Assembly (NCBI RefSeq): GCF_932526225.1
Contig: NC_064038.1
Location: 11,097,070-11,161,069 of the forward strand
Reading direction: 5' to 3'
DNA from: Nematostella vectensis
Taxonomy: Eukaryota > Cnidaria > Anthozoa > Actiniaria > Edwardsiidae
DNA: 64,000 nucleotides
Of the stretch, positions 23,501-32,967 are shown piece after piece; the stretch's first letter is position 1, and each line of letters starts with the position of its first letter. The translations under genes were made by a program, and so were the position numbers. The notes under the pieces were generated by a model. The model saw only the letters and a program-made list of their open reading frames with translations, did not search any database and was not told where the DNA came from.

Positions 23501-26500
23501 AGCCTTGAGCTATGTTTGTGGCATGTCCAAGGTATATTTTAGGTATGTAATGGGTATGATAATTTCCATTTAACGGTAGCATTTGTGGTATGTTCAAGGT
23601 ACATTTTGGGTATGTAATGGCTATGTAAATTTTATACCATGCCCTTTTAAGGTAGCCTTGAGCTATGTTTGTGGCATGTCCAAGGTACATTTTAGGTATG
23701 TGATTGGTATGTTAATTTCCATTTAATGGTAGCATTTGTGGTATGTTCAAGGTACCTTTTGGGTATGTAATGGCTATGTAAATTCTATACCATGCCCTTT
23801 TAAGGTAGCCTTTTTAGCAAGCTTTTGATATGTAAATGGTTCCCACTATATATATTTTACTTGCCATCTACATACCAAATACTTACCATTTATAAATAAC
23901 TATAAATCTTCAAATCAATGTCGCTTTTGGTTATGTAAAATGTATATTTTACAATGTCCAATTTTGATAGGTATTACATGCCAATTACATACCACCTAAA
24001 TTGGTATGTAACAGGTATGTTTTCAGCAAATATTTGGTATGTTAATGATATCTCATTACATACCGTCTACACACAATTTACATACCTAACACTTACCTTT
24101 TACATAACTTCAAGGTCTTCAATATCAAGGTCGCTTTTGGTTATGTAAAAGGTATATTTTACAATGTCCAATTTTCATATGTATTACATACCCATTACAT
24201 GCCTTCCAAGTTGGTATGTAGAGGGTATGTTTTTAGGATGTATATGGTAGGTAAATGGTATCGAACAACATACCTTTTACATCCCCTTTACATACTCAAA
24301 TTTCTGCATGGGACGCGTTACGAGTCGCCGTTTGTGAACCCATTTTTTTTCTGAGTTGCTCACTGCTGAGAGCATGCACAGAAACTTGCACTATAGAAAT
24401 TGTGGAAGACATTTACAACATTTACATTTTTCTCCTTACCTTAATCTCTGACTTAGAGTTCATCTTATCATCTGATTTGCTTTTTGTCTTTTTCCTTGAT
24501 TTTATTTTCTCTGGCTTTTCTTCTGGCTCATTGAAATCATCCTTGAAGAATTGAAGAGTTTAATTTCATTTCCATACAGTTAAATTATCTTTTTAAACAG
24601 CTCTTACCAAAAAGGTATCTAATGCAGATATCTCATGAACTGAAAGATAAAAAATATATTGTTGACGAACAATCTAATGTTAATGAAAGGTCAGCTCAAA
24701 TAAAAAAAAAACATTGTGGATACAAATACTCAACATAAAATTGCTCAATAAATGGGTAAGATGACTTACCCTCCCTGGTTATGGGACCGCTACCATAAGT
24801 GACGTATTTGTGTGTTAGGAGGGGGGGTTGAGATAATTGAAGTTTGATGGGCATGTATTTAACCAGAACTGCATGCTCTTCTATCTGAAACACTCATACC
24901 TATGTTCCCATTTGTGTGGAAGTTGGTTTTCTCATGGCCGCTGGGTACACTTCCACTAACAAACTCATCCAGTGACATTGACACAGGCTTTTCTTTTTTC
25001 TTTGGTTTACTAGAAGTAGCCTGGGACTCAACCCGTTTGTTTATACTCTCAGCCTTGCTTGCTTGGAGAGCTTCCTAGTAAGAATAAGATTAAAATAATA
25101 GCTGACTTGCTCTAAAAAGAATTTTTGAGAGGCCAGGTAGTGATTTAGTAGAATGCACCTCACATCAAAGAATTTTTGGGAGGCCAGTTCAATGATTTAG
25201 TAGAATGCACCTCATCCCAAAGTATACCTGATAGCAAACCATTTACATATTGTTTATTACCTTTAAGTCCTTCTGAAACTGCTCAAGCACTAGCTGGTAA
25301 CATAAAGAGAGTAACACAAGATTGTGAGAAACATTTCAATCAGACAGTGATTTAATATGTACACAGTAAAAGAGCACTTGGAAAAGTCAAACAGAGCTTT
25401 TTTTTTTCAATCCTACCATCTTACTGTACGTCAACTGTGTACTGTACTGACGACTTAAGATGGTAGGATTGATGACTTGAGATGGTAGGATTGATTACTT
25501 AAGATGGTAGGATTGATGACTTAAGATGGTAGGATTGACGACTTAAGATGGTAGGGTTGACAACTTAAGATGGTAGGGTTGACGACTTAAGATGCTAGGG
25601 TTGACAAATTAAGATGGAAGGATTGATGACTTGAGATGGTAGGGTTGACAAATTAAGATGGTAGGATTGATTACTTAAAGCCGCATTGTCACCAGTTTAC
25701 TTCCGATCGATTACTTACCATTCTCCTATGATTTTTAACGGAAAACACAAAAAATATTTCAAAATATTGAAAGCAGTGTGTCTATTGGAAGTTTCTTTGA
25801 GGTTGTGATTGATAATTTAGAAAGGATGGCCTGTTATAAATCTCGGATTATAATAGATTCTCTTGTCTTTTAACGGTTGAGGTTTTCATCAGACCTCCGG
25901 AAGTAAACTAGTGACAATGCGGCTTTAAGATGGTAGGATTGATGACTTAAAATGGTATGATTGATGGTGGGATTACCACCTTAAGTCATCATTCCTACCT
26001 GTTCGTCTTTGCTTTGCCACATCTGCCATTCTTGAAGTTCTGGAGGGATCTCTGATGCTCCTTCAGGGTTTTCAGTAGCTTCACTTGTCTACACACACAA
26101 ACAAAATGTTTCCCTAGGTGTGAAGAGTTATCAAATGTGAGAACTTGGTATAACATTTGAAATTTAAGATTGTGATTGTGATTACTGCCAAAGAAAATTG
26201 CAGAATAAGATAAATATATTAAGTCTGGGTAAACCCCATAGTTGAAAGTAGATTGTCAGAGGCCGTGACTGAGATGACTGAGGGCGGAGAGTGATAATGA
26301 CTGATGGGCCAAGAGTCAAACAAGATACCTGAAATATCAAAGAGTTTTACCTTTTCATCGTTCAAAAACATTCAAAAACATTGCATAGCCACAGTCTCTG
26401 TGTGACAATCAGTCTCATATTTCTTGCGAGATGACTACCATGACTACCACAAATGTAAGTATTAAGAACAACCTCGCCCCAGCTCCAAGAAATGCAATAC

Positions 26501-27191
26501 ACTATGCAACTGATCATCCCCTTGTATTTTTTAAAATATTGGGTTAAGAATGCAATTCATTATTGAAAATGAAAGGCAAGGTTTGGTGTTTTGCATCACT
26601 GAGCATATATTGCAATATATTTACTGAGCTAGCTCATATGGAGATTGTAGTTGTATAATCTCCCGTTTGTTCCATTCGCCTGTCACGACAACCATGAAAG
26701 ACAAAAAGTCTTTTTGCAAAAAATAGTAGACTAATTGTCATAATAATGCCTTGGCTATGGAATGTTTTATACCACTTGAATATATTCAAAAGGGCTGTCT
26801 GTTACCTTCGTAACTTGTTGGCATTAGTTAAACATTGTCTAGCGTACAGTATTCTAATCTGTTCAACTGCACTCTTACCTCGGGTGGGACAAGTAGTCAA
26901 GAATAAAGCTAAAGAATTACCCGAAAGCTCCCTTTCTTACACATTTCACATAAGCCTCACCACTGTTATCTGCAAAAATACACGATATATAACCTGTTGT
27001 ACCTTGCTTTTGCTTTTTTTGCGTCTGTTTCTCTTCTTTTTATTTTTGCTCGTGGCAGCCGTGGTGTCTGTTGGCTTCGCATTTGTTTTCGAGCTTGATT
27101 CATCGGAGCTATCCTCGTCATCACTAACATCTAAAACTGCAAACCGACATGCAGTCGGTAAATCTGTTAGTTTTCCTGCCTTTTTAGCCAT
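12809..27191 (-). CDS. GKAP1: G-kinase-anchoring protein 1 (GKAP1)
   Basis: Ten exons, in transcript order: 27003-27191, 25999-26088, 25261-25293, 24900-25074, 24608-24639, 24440-24541, 15254-15397, 14642-14705, 13364-13422, 12809-12886. All have AG/GT borders and compatible phases, totalling 966 nt (322 codons). Family-like signatures in order: N-terminal CRFAVLDVSDDED then a Lys-rich stretch; ELQEWQMWQSKDEQ; FQKDLK-EALQASKAE; SMSLDEF; a coiled coil (KVIVKGTPEEF, KKRNKQLCFMLAQGE, MKEKSELLLQIEEL, LEQERSKSSSLKHELAKLQ). These match vertebrate GKAP1 (about 366 aa), a Golgi-associated coiled-coil protein that binds cGMP-dependent protein kinase. A short N-terminal segment after exon 1 and the C-terminal exon were not found. 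The 9-kb intron between 24440 and 15397 carries the CACTA-like element, and the reading phase across it is intact, so the host gene is probably functional. Confidence 0.85.
13918..14025 (-). mobile_element. tRNA-derived SINE head
   Basis: On the minus strand an A-box-like GGGCTAGTGTGTTAGCGC is followed about 40 nt later by a B box, GGTTCGAATTC, inside a tRNA-like stretch (about 14022 down to 13918). The acceptor stem and anticodon arm do not form a credible functional tRNA, so this is most likely the 5' head of a SINE in a GKAP1 intron. Its 3' body, toward lower coordinates, is not clearly delimited. Confidence 0.6.
14452..14636 (+). repeat. (CAA)n microsatellite beside GKAP1 exon
   Basis: Nearly pure CAA with CAG and AAT interruptions. 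On the GKAP1 sense strand it is (TTG)n and begins six bases into the intron after the exon ending at 14642 (GTAAGTTGTTTTTTG). Polyleucine, polythreonine and polycysteine frames across it are artefacts. Confidence 0.95.
15834..15903 (+). repeat. 12-bp TCTGTCTGTATC repeat
   Basis: About six perfect head-to-tail copies of a 12-bp unit in the large GKAP1 intron. Confidence 0.95.
15981..16298 (+). repeat. 20-bp TTTTGGAATTGAGAGTGAGC array
   Basis: Sixteen or so 20-bp units, varying at GAGGTTTTG/GAGCTTTTG and TTGAGAG/TTGGAAG/TTTGAAG. The array lies just outside the left end of the CACTA-like element, in the GKAP1 intron. Minus-strand frames reading SKSSLPIPKAHSQFQ are repeat by-products. Confidence 0.95.
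16508..17300. repeat. Left subterminal GGTATGTA array
   Basis: Eight or nine units of about 80-95 bp, each containing the perfect short palindrome GGTATGTAAAAATACATACC preceded by CTATGTATTTG and followed by TTTACATACC-type boxes. In plant CACTA elements, subterminal repeats bind an element-encoded protein; an analogous role here is inference. Confidence 0.85.
17606..20010 (-). pseudogene. Decayed Tnp2-type (CACTA) transposase
   Basis: Minus-strand segments align in order with the Tnp2/CACTA transposase pattern: an acidic N-terminal region (from ATG 20010); PIYSGSLLTV with HLLILISLHCP; a Cys motif CTRCNRYL..CVHCKKSF; QLNTDGVALFKSSSYAIWPV; then IKPPNYVSRIPRS, LRTWLLYYSSPVMQGILP, FNLHQLLHLADSV and LFHGSQNVE. 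Breaks: a frameshift near 19410; a second in an 8-T run near 18975; a stop codon after DLNGD near 18332; and loss of the large central part between DLPPRMRYYI and the NSVKACDERR segment near 18770, which should carry most catalytic residues. No functional transposase is encoded. Confidence 0.8.
20203..22904 (+). CDS. BEN-domain protein of the CACTA-like element
   Basis: Four 3' exons join in phase: 21303-21445, 21803-21885, 22371-22569, 22720-22904 (stop TGA), with an AATAAA at 22954-22959. They encode a short coiled coil (DELSELKEKYGALEARFRRL), then a region fitting the BEN DNA-binding fold (LVELVAGSGVFLSRTALALY, SSLATRLLKAFFSEE, ISEQG, LNQQIITTIK) and an acidic tail (PDDDDDDDYD). The 5' part is less certain: an ATG frame at 20203-20568 with a Lys-rich segment (KKKKSSKN) may be an earlier exon, and its splice donor was not fixed. 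Transcription is divergent from the transposase and antisense to GKAP1. By analogy with accessory proteins of CACTA elements it may bind the terminal repeats. The frame is open throughout its four well-defined exons, unlike the broken transposase. Confidence 0.6.
21047..21186 (+). repeat. Perfect ~70-bp tandem duplication
   Basis: Two identical copies of GCAGCGTAAGTATTTTTGTC...AAAATTATTATCCCCA lie back to back in the 5' part of the BEN gene. Each copy includes a CGTAAGT donor-like and a CCCCAG acceptor-like site. Perfect identity means the duplication is recent. Confidence 0.9.
23330..24300. repeat. Right subterminal GGTATGTA array
   Basis: Three long units of about 145-160 bp (23335-23815), built from AGGTAGCCTTGAGCTATGTT, AGGTATGTAATGGGTATG and GGTATGTTCAAGGTACATTT, then degenerate GTATGTA boxes up to about 24300. 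The shared GTATGTA box ties it to the left array, although the longer units differ. Confidence 0.85.
25449..25975 (+). repeat. 22-bp GACTTAAGATGGTAGGATTG array, split by MITE
   Basis: About eleven units of GACTTAAGATGGTAGGATTG(AT) in a GKAP1 intron, continuing on the far side of the MITE at 25679-25924. Each unit contains TTAA, and the MITE sits exactly in one of these. Confidence 0.95.
25679..25924. mobile_element. TTAA-type MITE (246 bp)
   Basis: Terminal inverted repeats are AGCCGCATTGTCACCAGTTT at the left and, at the right, AAACTAGTGACAATGCGGCT. The element is flanked by TTAA on both sides (25675-25678, 25925-25928). The flanking 22-bp repeat gives the empty site, GATTACTTAAGATGGTAGG, proving a TTAA duplication. 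Non-coding. A TTAA target is typical of piggyBac-type transposition; the mobilising transposase is not in this window. Confidence 0.9.
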
Positions 27192-28163
27192 TTTACGGCG
27201 GTGAAATTGAAAATTTTTAATGGATAAATTTTAGGGAGTAAGTTTTTGATGAGAAGAGTTATCAAACAGTCAGGCGCTGCTCGTCGTGACAGTGGGAGAT
27301 TAGGGCAAAAAATAGAGCTCGCGCCAATTTACACAGGAAGCCCATCTATCATATCAAAAACTAATTTGTTCACACTAGATCATGCTCTTAGCAGCGATTG
27401 TGCAAAAAATACATGTATTAATTTTGGGAAACATGATGAGTTATTGACGTTCCCCGAGGGGGAGGGGGGAGGGAGGGGTGATATTCTATCCTCGGAAACC
27501 AAGGGCGTCGAAGTCAGCATATCGAGGCAAAACAAGGCAATCAGAAGGGGGCATATGTCAGCCCAACTTGGACAGAAATCCTGAAATCGGGTGAAATACA
27601 GTAAACTTGGTCCATAAATTACACAACTTAGGAGTAGATGAGATATTGATTAGATGGATAGGGGCTTTCCTAACCAACAGGTCCCACCGGGTAAAAATAG
27701 GTAGCACAATATCGGATCCCGTATATCCTAGAGGTGGCATCTCACAAGGTACAAGACTTGCCCCCTTGTTGTTTCCTGTGTTAGTCAATAACCTAGTCAG
27801 CAATTGGGACACTAGAGTCATGTATGTTGACGATCTATCTGTACTTGAAATAATTCCAAGATGTTCACCTAGCCTTCGGCCAATTATTGCAATTAATATA
27901 TCTTTATACTCCTCGGCCCATGGTATGCGCCTTAACCCACTTAAATGCAAAGAGATGTGTATTGATTTTCTAAAATACAAACTATCTCAGCCTGCCCCGT
28001 TACAACTAGCAGGTAAAGTTATATTGAACGAGTAGCAACTTATAAGATCCTAGGTGTGCACCTGTCCAGTAATGTCCTGGAGCCATCACATTGACTATGT
28101 TGTTAAAAGAGCTCGTAGACGCCTTTATGCCTTACGCGTCTTAAAGAAAGCTGGTGCCCCTAA

Positions 28164-28309
28164 TGTTTCAAGATGTGGGTTTACAGTAGATAATCTCACG
28201 AGAAGATCAGAGAAAGACAACAACACGAGTGTTTAGCTCTGTAGCCAAGATGGAGGGCTGCATCCGGGACTTTATTGTTCTTAACACAGGGAACCCAGAT
28301 ATTGTAACA
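28164..28309 (-). repeat. 3' LTR
   Basis: 146 bp, read identical to the other LTR at every position. On the element strand it begins TGTTACAATATCTGGG and ends CATCTTGAAACA. Confidence 0.95.
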
Positions 28310-28322
28310 TCCTTTCTCTTTT
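28310..28322 (-). other. Polypurine tract
   Basis: AAAAGAGAAAGGA on the element strand directly precedes the 3' LTR, the expected primer for plus-strand DNA synthesis. Confidence 0.85.
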
Positions 28323-28473
28323 GAGGAAGTGAAACAGATACTTATAACATAACTAACAATTGTCCTTGCGTATAGCAACGTGCTGAAAAACATTATACTC
28401 AGTCCTAGACAAAGTGTAAACAATAAGAATAAAAGATACAATCAACTATCTAACATCAGATTAGTCTCTTGTT

Positions 28474-31400
28474 TTAACTCGTGACATAATCCCTAAGGTA
28501 GCTTGGTTGCGTAGTTGTCCGTGAGGATCTCCGTATGGGTATTATAGGTGGTGTCTGTTCCTCAGCAACCGCATTAGGTGTTTCCACTTGCGCTGGTGTT
28601 TCTGGTGATTGGGTGGTAGTACTAGATTCCATTTCAGCAGGTGGTAGTACTACTTCTGGTTTCCTTGACGACAATTCAGGTTGAGTTTCCGAAGTTTTCC
28701 TTAGATCGATTCGGTTTCTTCTATACTTCCCAGAAGGCGTTTCGATGTCATACGACCTTTCATCGAGTCTCCTAACAACCACACCCTTTTCCCATTTTTT
28801 GTTGCCTTTTCTAAAAGGTTTCAGTCTGATAGTATCCCCCTCTTGCAAAATTCCAAGATCCTTAGCATTCTTGTTATAGTTCTTACACTGTCGTTGTTGT
28901 TCCAACTTTAGGCGACAGCGGTCCTCCTTCAGAAAATCCATTCCCCTAGGTTGGAGTTGTACATCAGTCATGGGTAATATAGATTTAGTTCGACGATTGA
29001 GAAGGCGTTGGGCTGGGCTGCTTCCTGCTCCTTGAGTTGGTGTGTTTCGTATCTCAAGGAGTGCTAGCTGGGGGTCTGTTTTGTCTTGAGCACATTTTGA
29101 GAGCATAGCCTTTGCTGCTTTTACCCCAGACTCAACTTTTCCATTTGCATTTGGATGCCCAGGTGAAGATAGATTATGCTCAAAATCCCATTCATAAGCA
29201 AAGTCCTCAAACTCTTTGGCATCAAACTGAGGTCCTCCATCACTGACTAGTTGTACAGGAACACCATATCTTGAGAAGTGTTGTTTCAGTTTCCTAATCA
29301 CTGCAGGGGAGTCAGTTTTCTTAAGAAGGTCAACTTCCCAGTATCCACTAAAATAGTCAATTGTTAGTAGGTAGTCTTTGTTGTTCCATGAGAATAAATC
29401 AACACCAACAATTTCCCATGGTGCTTTAGCTTCTATAGTTATGAGTGTTTCTTTCTGTTGAGCTTTAGCAAATGTTTGACAGGCATCACAAACACTTGCT
29501 AGCTGTTTGATTTCTGCAGACATACCAGGCCAAAATATGCATTCACGTGCACGTCTTAACATACTCTCACCTCCAAGATGTGATATGTGGAGATGGTCTT
29601 TGATCTCCCTACGCATGCTTTCAGGAACGATGACTCGTTCTCCCTTGAAGATCAATCCATCATGTAAGGTCAGTTCATCTCTATATGAAAAGTATGGTGT
29701 AACCTGAGTAGGCAGTTCCTGTCTCGAGTCTGGCCATCCTTTAAGAATGACTGATTTCAGAGTTTGCAGAGTATCATCCGTTTCAGTGGCTTTCTTTAGC
29801 TGTCTAAGCCTTTCTTCTCTAATTCTTAGGTGACCAACAGCATTAATCTTAGCAAAACTATCCTTGTGTTCAGTATCATCAGGCAGGTATGCACGAGATA
29901 AAGTATCAGCTATGTACATCTCCTTGCCCTTCTTATATACAACTTCAATGTCATACTGTATAAGTCTAAGCATCATACCTTGAAGACGCTTTGGGGACTT
30001 GTGCAGTGGCTTGCGTACAATCATTTCCAGTGGTTTATGATCACTGTGCACAATGGTTTTCCGTCCAAACGTATATTGGTGGAAACGTTCCAGCGAGAAC
30101 ACGATTGCCAGGCACTCTTTCTCAATTTGCGCGTACCCGCATTCCGTAGTAGTAAGGGCACGACTGGCATAACACAGCGGCTTTCCTTCTTGTAGTAAAA
30201 CAGTGCCTAAACCAGTGCTCGAGGCATCACATTGAATCACAAGTTCTTTGTCAGGATCATAATAAGCAAGTACAGGAGCTGTAGTCACTAGTCTCTTTAT
30301 TTCTTTCATCGCATGATCCTGTTCCTCACTCCATTCCCATTCCACATCTTGTCTAGTGAGTCGACGAATAGGATCCATTACCGTGGAGAGTTGTGGAAGG
30401 AACTTTGCGAGATAAGTTACCATTCCCTGGACACGTCGAGCTCCCTCAACATCAGTGGGGTTTTCCATTTTAAGAATGGCTTCGACTTTCTTCATATCAG
30501 GTTTTAGACCCTCACTTGTCACGACGTGACCAAGGAACTCAACTTCAGTGGTCTTGAACACACTCTTCTGGTGATTCAGCTTAATGTTATTTCTAGCACA
30601 AACATCAAGTAGATTTCTCAATTTCTCATCATGGTCACCCTCAGAATGTCCATAAACTAGAATGTCATCAGCCACACAGACCACTCCACGAAGACCTGAT
30701 AGACTCTCCATGAGCTTACGCTGGAATATCTCAGAACTGACTTTGAGACCAAATGGGAGACGACACCAACGAAATCTGCCATTCACAGTGATGAATGTGG
30801 TCATGTAACTACTCTCTTCATCAAGTTCACAGTGCCAGTAACCATGAGCAAGATCAAACTTACTGAACAGCTTAGCATTGGCGAGCTCAGGCAGGATATC
30901 ATCAATTGTCGGGAGAGGGTATATTTCCCTCTGAAGAGCTTCATTCAAGACTCTTGGGTCAAGACAGATCCTGAGCTGGTCATTCTTCTTCTTCTGTATA
31001 GAGATCTGTGAGCACCATTGAGTTGGCTCAGTTACAGGCTTCAGGACTCCAAGCTTGACAAGGTTGTGTAACTCTTTTTCAAGTGCAGGTTTAACACTGA
31101 TAGGTACTCGTCGTGGTGGACTTTGAGTAGGCACGGCATTGCCATCAACCTTGAGATTTACTTTTCCTGAGAAACATCCTACAGCAGTGTCGTCAAATAC
31201 AGCTTTGTATTCAGTCACTAATTCTGTGAATCCATCAGCGACTACATGGACCTGCTTGAAGTTATCATAGTTGACCGTGATGAGCTTCATCTGTTCCGCT
31301 GCTTTTCTGCTAAGCAAGGGTGTTAAATCCTCTTTCACAACTTCAAACATGACATTATACTTCTTCTTCGTAATCAGATTTATGGTGATAATCCGACACT

Positions 31401-32514
31401 TTCCAACTGGTTTAAGAGTAGTTTTGTTGTACATGCTCAGTGTATTTTTCGATTCTTGTAGTTGAGTGTTTTGCGGCACATATTTCTGATTTATAACATT
31501 GACTGTGGCACCGCAATCAACCTGGAATTTGACTCTCCGTCCATCTTTTAGACACATCTCAGCATATAAGGGACCACTAGAGACAGAGTTAATTGACTCA
31601 GATATGACTGGGCATACCATTTCAGCAGAGGAATCGGAGTCAGATCCGTCACCAACAGTATGGACTTGTTTCTTGCCACCCAAACTTGGACAGCAACTCG
31701 AGAAATGGTTGGGAGCCTTGCAATTATTGCATCTCTTCCCCCAAGCTTTGCAGAATTCCTTCTTTAGAGTGTGAGAATAGCCACAAAATTTGCATTTAGC
31801 AGCTTGACGAGGATTCGTGCCTCCAGGTTTACCATTACCGACTGGCTTGTTCCTTTGACCATGTGAAGCTCCTTTTGTTTTTTGCTTGTTTATATTCAAT
31901 CGGTGTACCTCCTCTTCCTTTCCAGAAATAATCTTCAGTTGATCAGACGTTTTCTCATAACTGTGACAAATGTCAAGTGCTTTCTGTAGAGTGAGTTTTC
32001 CTTCTTGCAGCAGACGCTTTCTGGTATGATCATCTTTCACACCAAGTACCACTCTATCCCTCAGTAAGGAAGTTTTCAAGCACTCACAGAAATTGCAAGT
32101 CTCGGCCAATGTCTTCAGGCTTGCAACATAGCTGTCAATACTCTCATCAGGTTTCTGGACTCGAGTGTTGAACTTGTACCTCTCGAAGGTCTCGTTGGTT
32201 TCACCAAGTATGTGAGCATCAAGTTTGGTTAGTATATCTTTAGCAGTGTCAGTTTCTACAGGGTCACAGCCATTGTAGATTTGTAAAGCTTCTATTCCCA
32301 TGGTAGAGATCAAGAGAGATTTCTTGAATTGAGGCGAGTGTGAATCGGCGTTAGAGACGATACAATAATGCTGCCACAGCTGTTTCCATATTTTCCAACT
32401 TTCAACTCCATTCTTTGCCAATTTCACGGGCTCAGGCGGTTTGAAGGCATAACCCGGCTGAAAAGATGTTGCTGCAGGTGGAGGAGTTTCTTCAGATTCG
32501 CCAGTAGCAGGCAT
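28474..32514 (-). CDS. Gag-pol polyprotein of Ty3-type element
   Basis: A single 1346-codon frame from ATG at 32514, without frameshift between gag and pol. Rough residues: gag 1-235; Cys/His zinc-knuckle-like region 241-275; aspartic protease near 333 (DCGATVNVI, where the usual Ser/Thr after Asp is Cys); reverse transcriptase 470-700, with FDLAHGYWH at about 553 and VADD at 614-617; RNase H from about 750 (QCDASSTGLG); integrase with an HH-CC zinc site (about 974-1012) and a catalytic triad D1039, D1092, E1128 (35-residue D-E spacing, as expected). A short basic and proline-rich tail follows. All core motifs are present, so the frame looks competent. Transcription would run from the right-hand LTR. 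Confidence 0.95.
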   Translation of the reverse strand: MPATGESEETPPPAATSFQPGYAFKPPEPVKLAKNGVESWKIWKQLWQHYCIVSNADSHSPQFKKSLLISTMGIEALQIYNGCDPVETDTAKDILTKLDAHILGETNETFERYKFNTRVQKPDESIDSYVASLKTLAETCNFCECLKTSLLRDRVVLGVKDDHTRKRLLQEGKLTLQKALDICHSYEKTSDQLKIISGKEEEVHRLNINKQKTKGASHGQRNKPVGNGKPGGTNPRQAAKCKFCGYSHTLKKEFCKAWGKRCNNCKAPNHFSSCCPSLGGKKQVHTVGDGSDSDSSAEMVCPVISESINSVSSGPLYAEMCLKDGRRVKFQVDCGATVNVINQKYVPQNTQLQESKNTLSMYNKTTLKPVGKCRIITINLITKKKYNVMFEVVKEDLTPLLSRKAAEQMKLITVNYDNFKQVHVVADGFTELVTEYKAVFDDTAVGCFSGKVNLKVDGNAVPTQSPPRRVPISVKPALEKELHNLVKLGVLKPVTEPTQWCSQISIQKKKNDQLRICLDPRVLNEALQREIYPLPTIDDILPELANAKLFSKFDLAHGYWHCELDEESSYMTTFITVNGRFRWCRLPFGLKVSSEIFQRKLMESLSGLRGVVCVADDILVYGHSEGDHDEKLRNLLDVCARNNIKLNHQKSVFKTTEVEFLGHVVTSEGLKPDMKKVEAILKMENPTDVEGARRVQGMVTYLAKFLPQLSTVMDPIRRLTRQDVEWEWSEEQDHAMKEIKRLVTTAPVLAYYDPDKELVIQCDASSTGLGTVLLQEGKPLCYASRALTTTECGYAQIEKECLAIVFSLERFHQYTFGRKTIVHSDHKPLEMIVRKPLHKSPKRLQGMMLRLIQYDIEVVYKKGKEMYIADTLSRAYLPDDTEHKDSFAKINAVGHLRIREERLRQLKKATETDDTLQTLKSVILKGWPDSRQELPTQVTPYFSYRDELTLHDGLIFKGERVIVPESMRREIKDHLHISHLGGESMLRRARECIFWPGMSAEIKQLASVCDACQTFAKAQQKETLITIEAKAPWEIVGVDLFSWNNKDYLLTIDYFSGYWEVDLLKKTDSPAVIRKLKQHFSRYGVPVQLVSDGGPQFDAKEFEDFAYEWDFEHNLSSPGHPNANGKVESGVKAAKAMLSKCAQDKTDPQLALLEIRNTPTQGAGSSPAQRLLNRRTKSILPMTDVQLQPRGMDFLKEDRCRLKLEQQRQCKNYNKNAKDLGILQEGDTIRLKPFRKGNKKWEKGVVVRRLDERSYDIETPSGKYRRNRIDLRKTSETQPELSSRKPEVVLPPAEMESSTTTQSPETPAQVETPNAVAEEQTPPIIPIRRSSRTTTQPSYLRDYVTS

Positions 32515-32655
32515 GGCACAGTACAGAGCAGTGTACGTTCAATCCACGTGGTCTGAGGTCGAGAGTCGAGCGACTTTTGAACGCGAATTTAGCAAGGAAA
32601 TTCGTCAAAACACAGCCCACAACTTGAAGTTCCAGTTGAGTTCAAGATAAATTAG

Positions 32656-32673
32656 CTAACCACGCTGCCACCA
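32656..32673 (-). other. Primer-binding site
   Basis: TGGTGGCAGCGTGGTTAG immediately follows the 5' LTR. The TGG start pairs with the CCA end of a tRNA. The tRNA species was not assigned. Confidence 0.75.
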
Positions 32674-32819
32674 TGTTTCAAGATGTGGGTTTACAGTAGA
32701 TAATCTCACGAGAAGATCAGAGAAAGACAACAACACGAGTGTTTAGCTCTGTAGCCAAGATGGAGGGCTGCATCCGGGACTTTATTGTTCTTAACACAGG
32801 GAACCCAGATATTGTAACA
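32674..32819 (-). repeat. 5' LTR
   Basis: 146 bp, identical to the 3' LTR. Expected to carry the promoter of the element. Confidence 0.95.
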
Positions 32820-32967
32820 CCTAAGTCTGATATTGTTCTAGTTTATTGTAGTATTGTGAGGCCTATCCTCGAATATGCATCTCCTGTCTGGGCTAACCTG
32901 CCAGATTATCTGTGCCTACTTGTAGAAAGTGTACAAGAATCTGCACTACCTATTATCTGCCCCGTAA

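Larger units (their letters stand above)
16500..24312. mobile_element. CACTA/EnSpm-like DNA transposon with BEN gene
   Basis: A unit of about 7.8 kb inside the GKAP1 intron. It contains subterminal GTATGTA-rich arrays at both ends, a decayed Tnp2-type transposase on the minus strand and a divergently transcribed BEN-domain gene on the + strand. Candidate ends: the left CCCACACAAAATG..AGTATGTA and, reverse-complemented, the right CCCATGCAGAAAT..AGTATGTA agree at 16 of 24 positions by eye, ending in the same GTATGTA motif. No target-site duplication was seen at these borders, so the exact ends are tentative. The composite nature (two genes plus repeats confined to one intron) is well supported. 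Confidence 0.7.
28164..32819 (-). mobile_element. Intact Ty3-type LTR retrotransposon (4656 bp)
   Basis: Identical 146-bp direct repeats (28164-28309 and 32674-32819) begin TG and end CA on both strands. They are flanked by the 5-bp target duplication CCTAA (28159-28163, 32820-32824). A purine tract abuts the 3' LTR, a tRNA-primer site abuts the 5' LTR, and one uninterrupted gag-pol frame lies between. All hallmarks of an intact, recent insertion are present. Domain order (protease, RT, RNase H, integrase) places it in Ty3/gypsy; the very short LTR would suit Mag-like lineages, which is inference. Confidence 0.95.

Noticed and set aside
16497..24315. Target-site duplication for the CACTA-like element
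   Set aside because: The 3-bp flanks at the proposed ends (GGT and ACG) do not match, so no duplication is claimed.
24696..24893. Extra GKAP1 exon from a frame ending in a good donor (GGGAGG|GTAAGT)
   Set aside because: Phase from the preceding exon gives an early stop with either visible acceptor, while exons 24900-25074 and 24608-24639 already join perfectly.
29507..32556. Plus-strand frames opposite the gag-pol gene
   Set aside because: Short antisense shadows of the intact retrotransposon frame.
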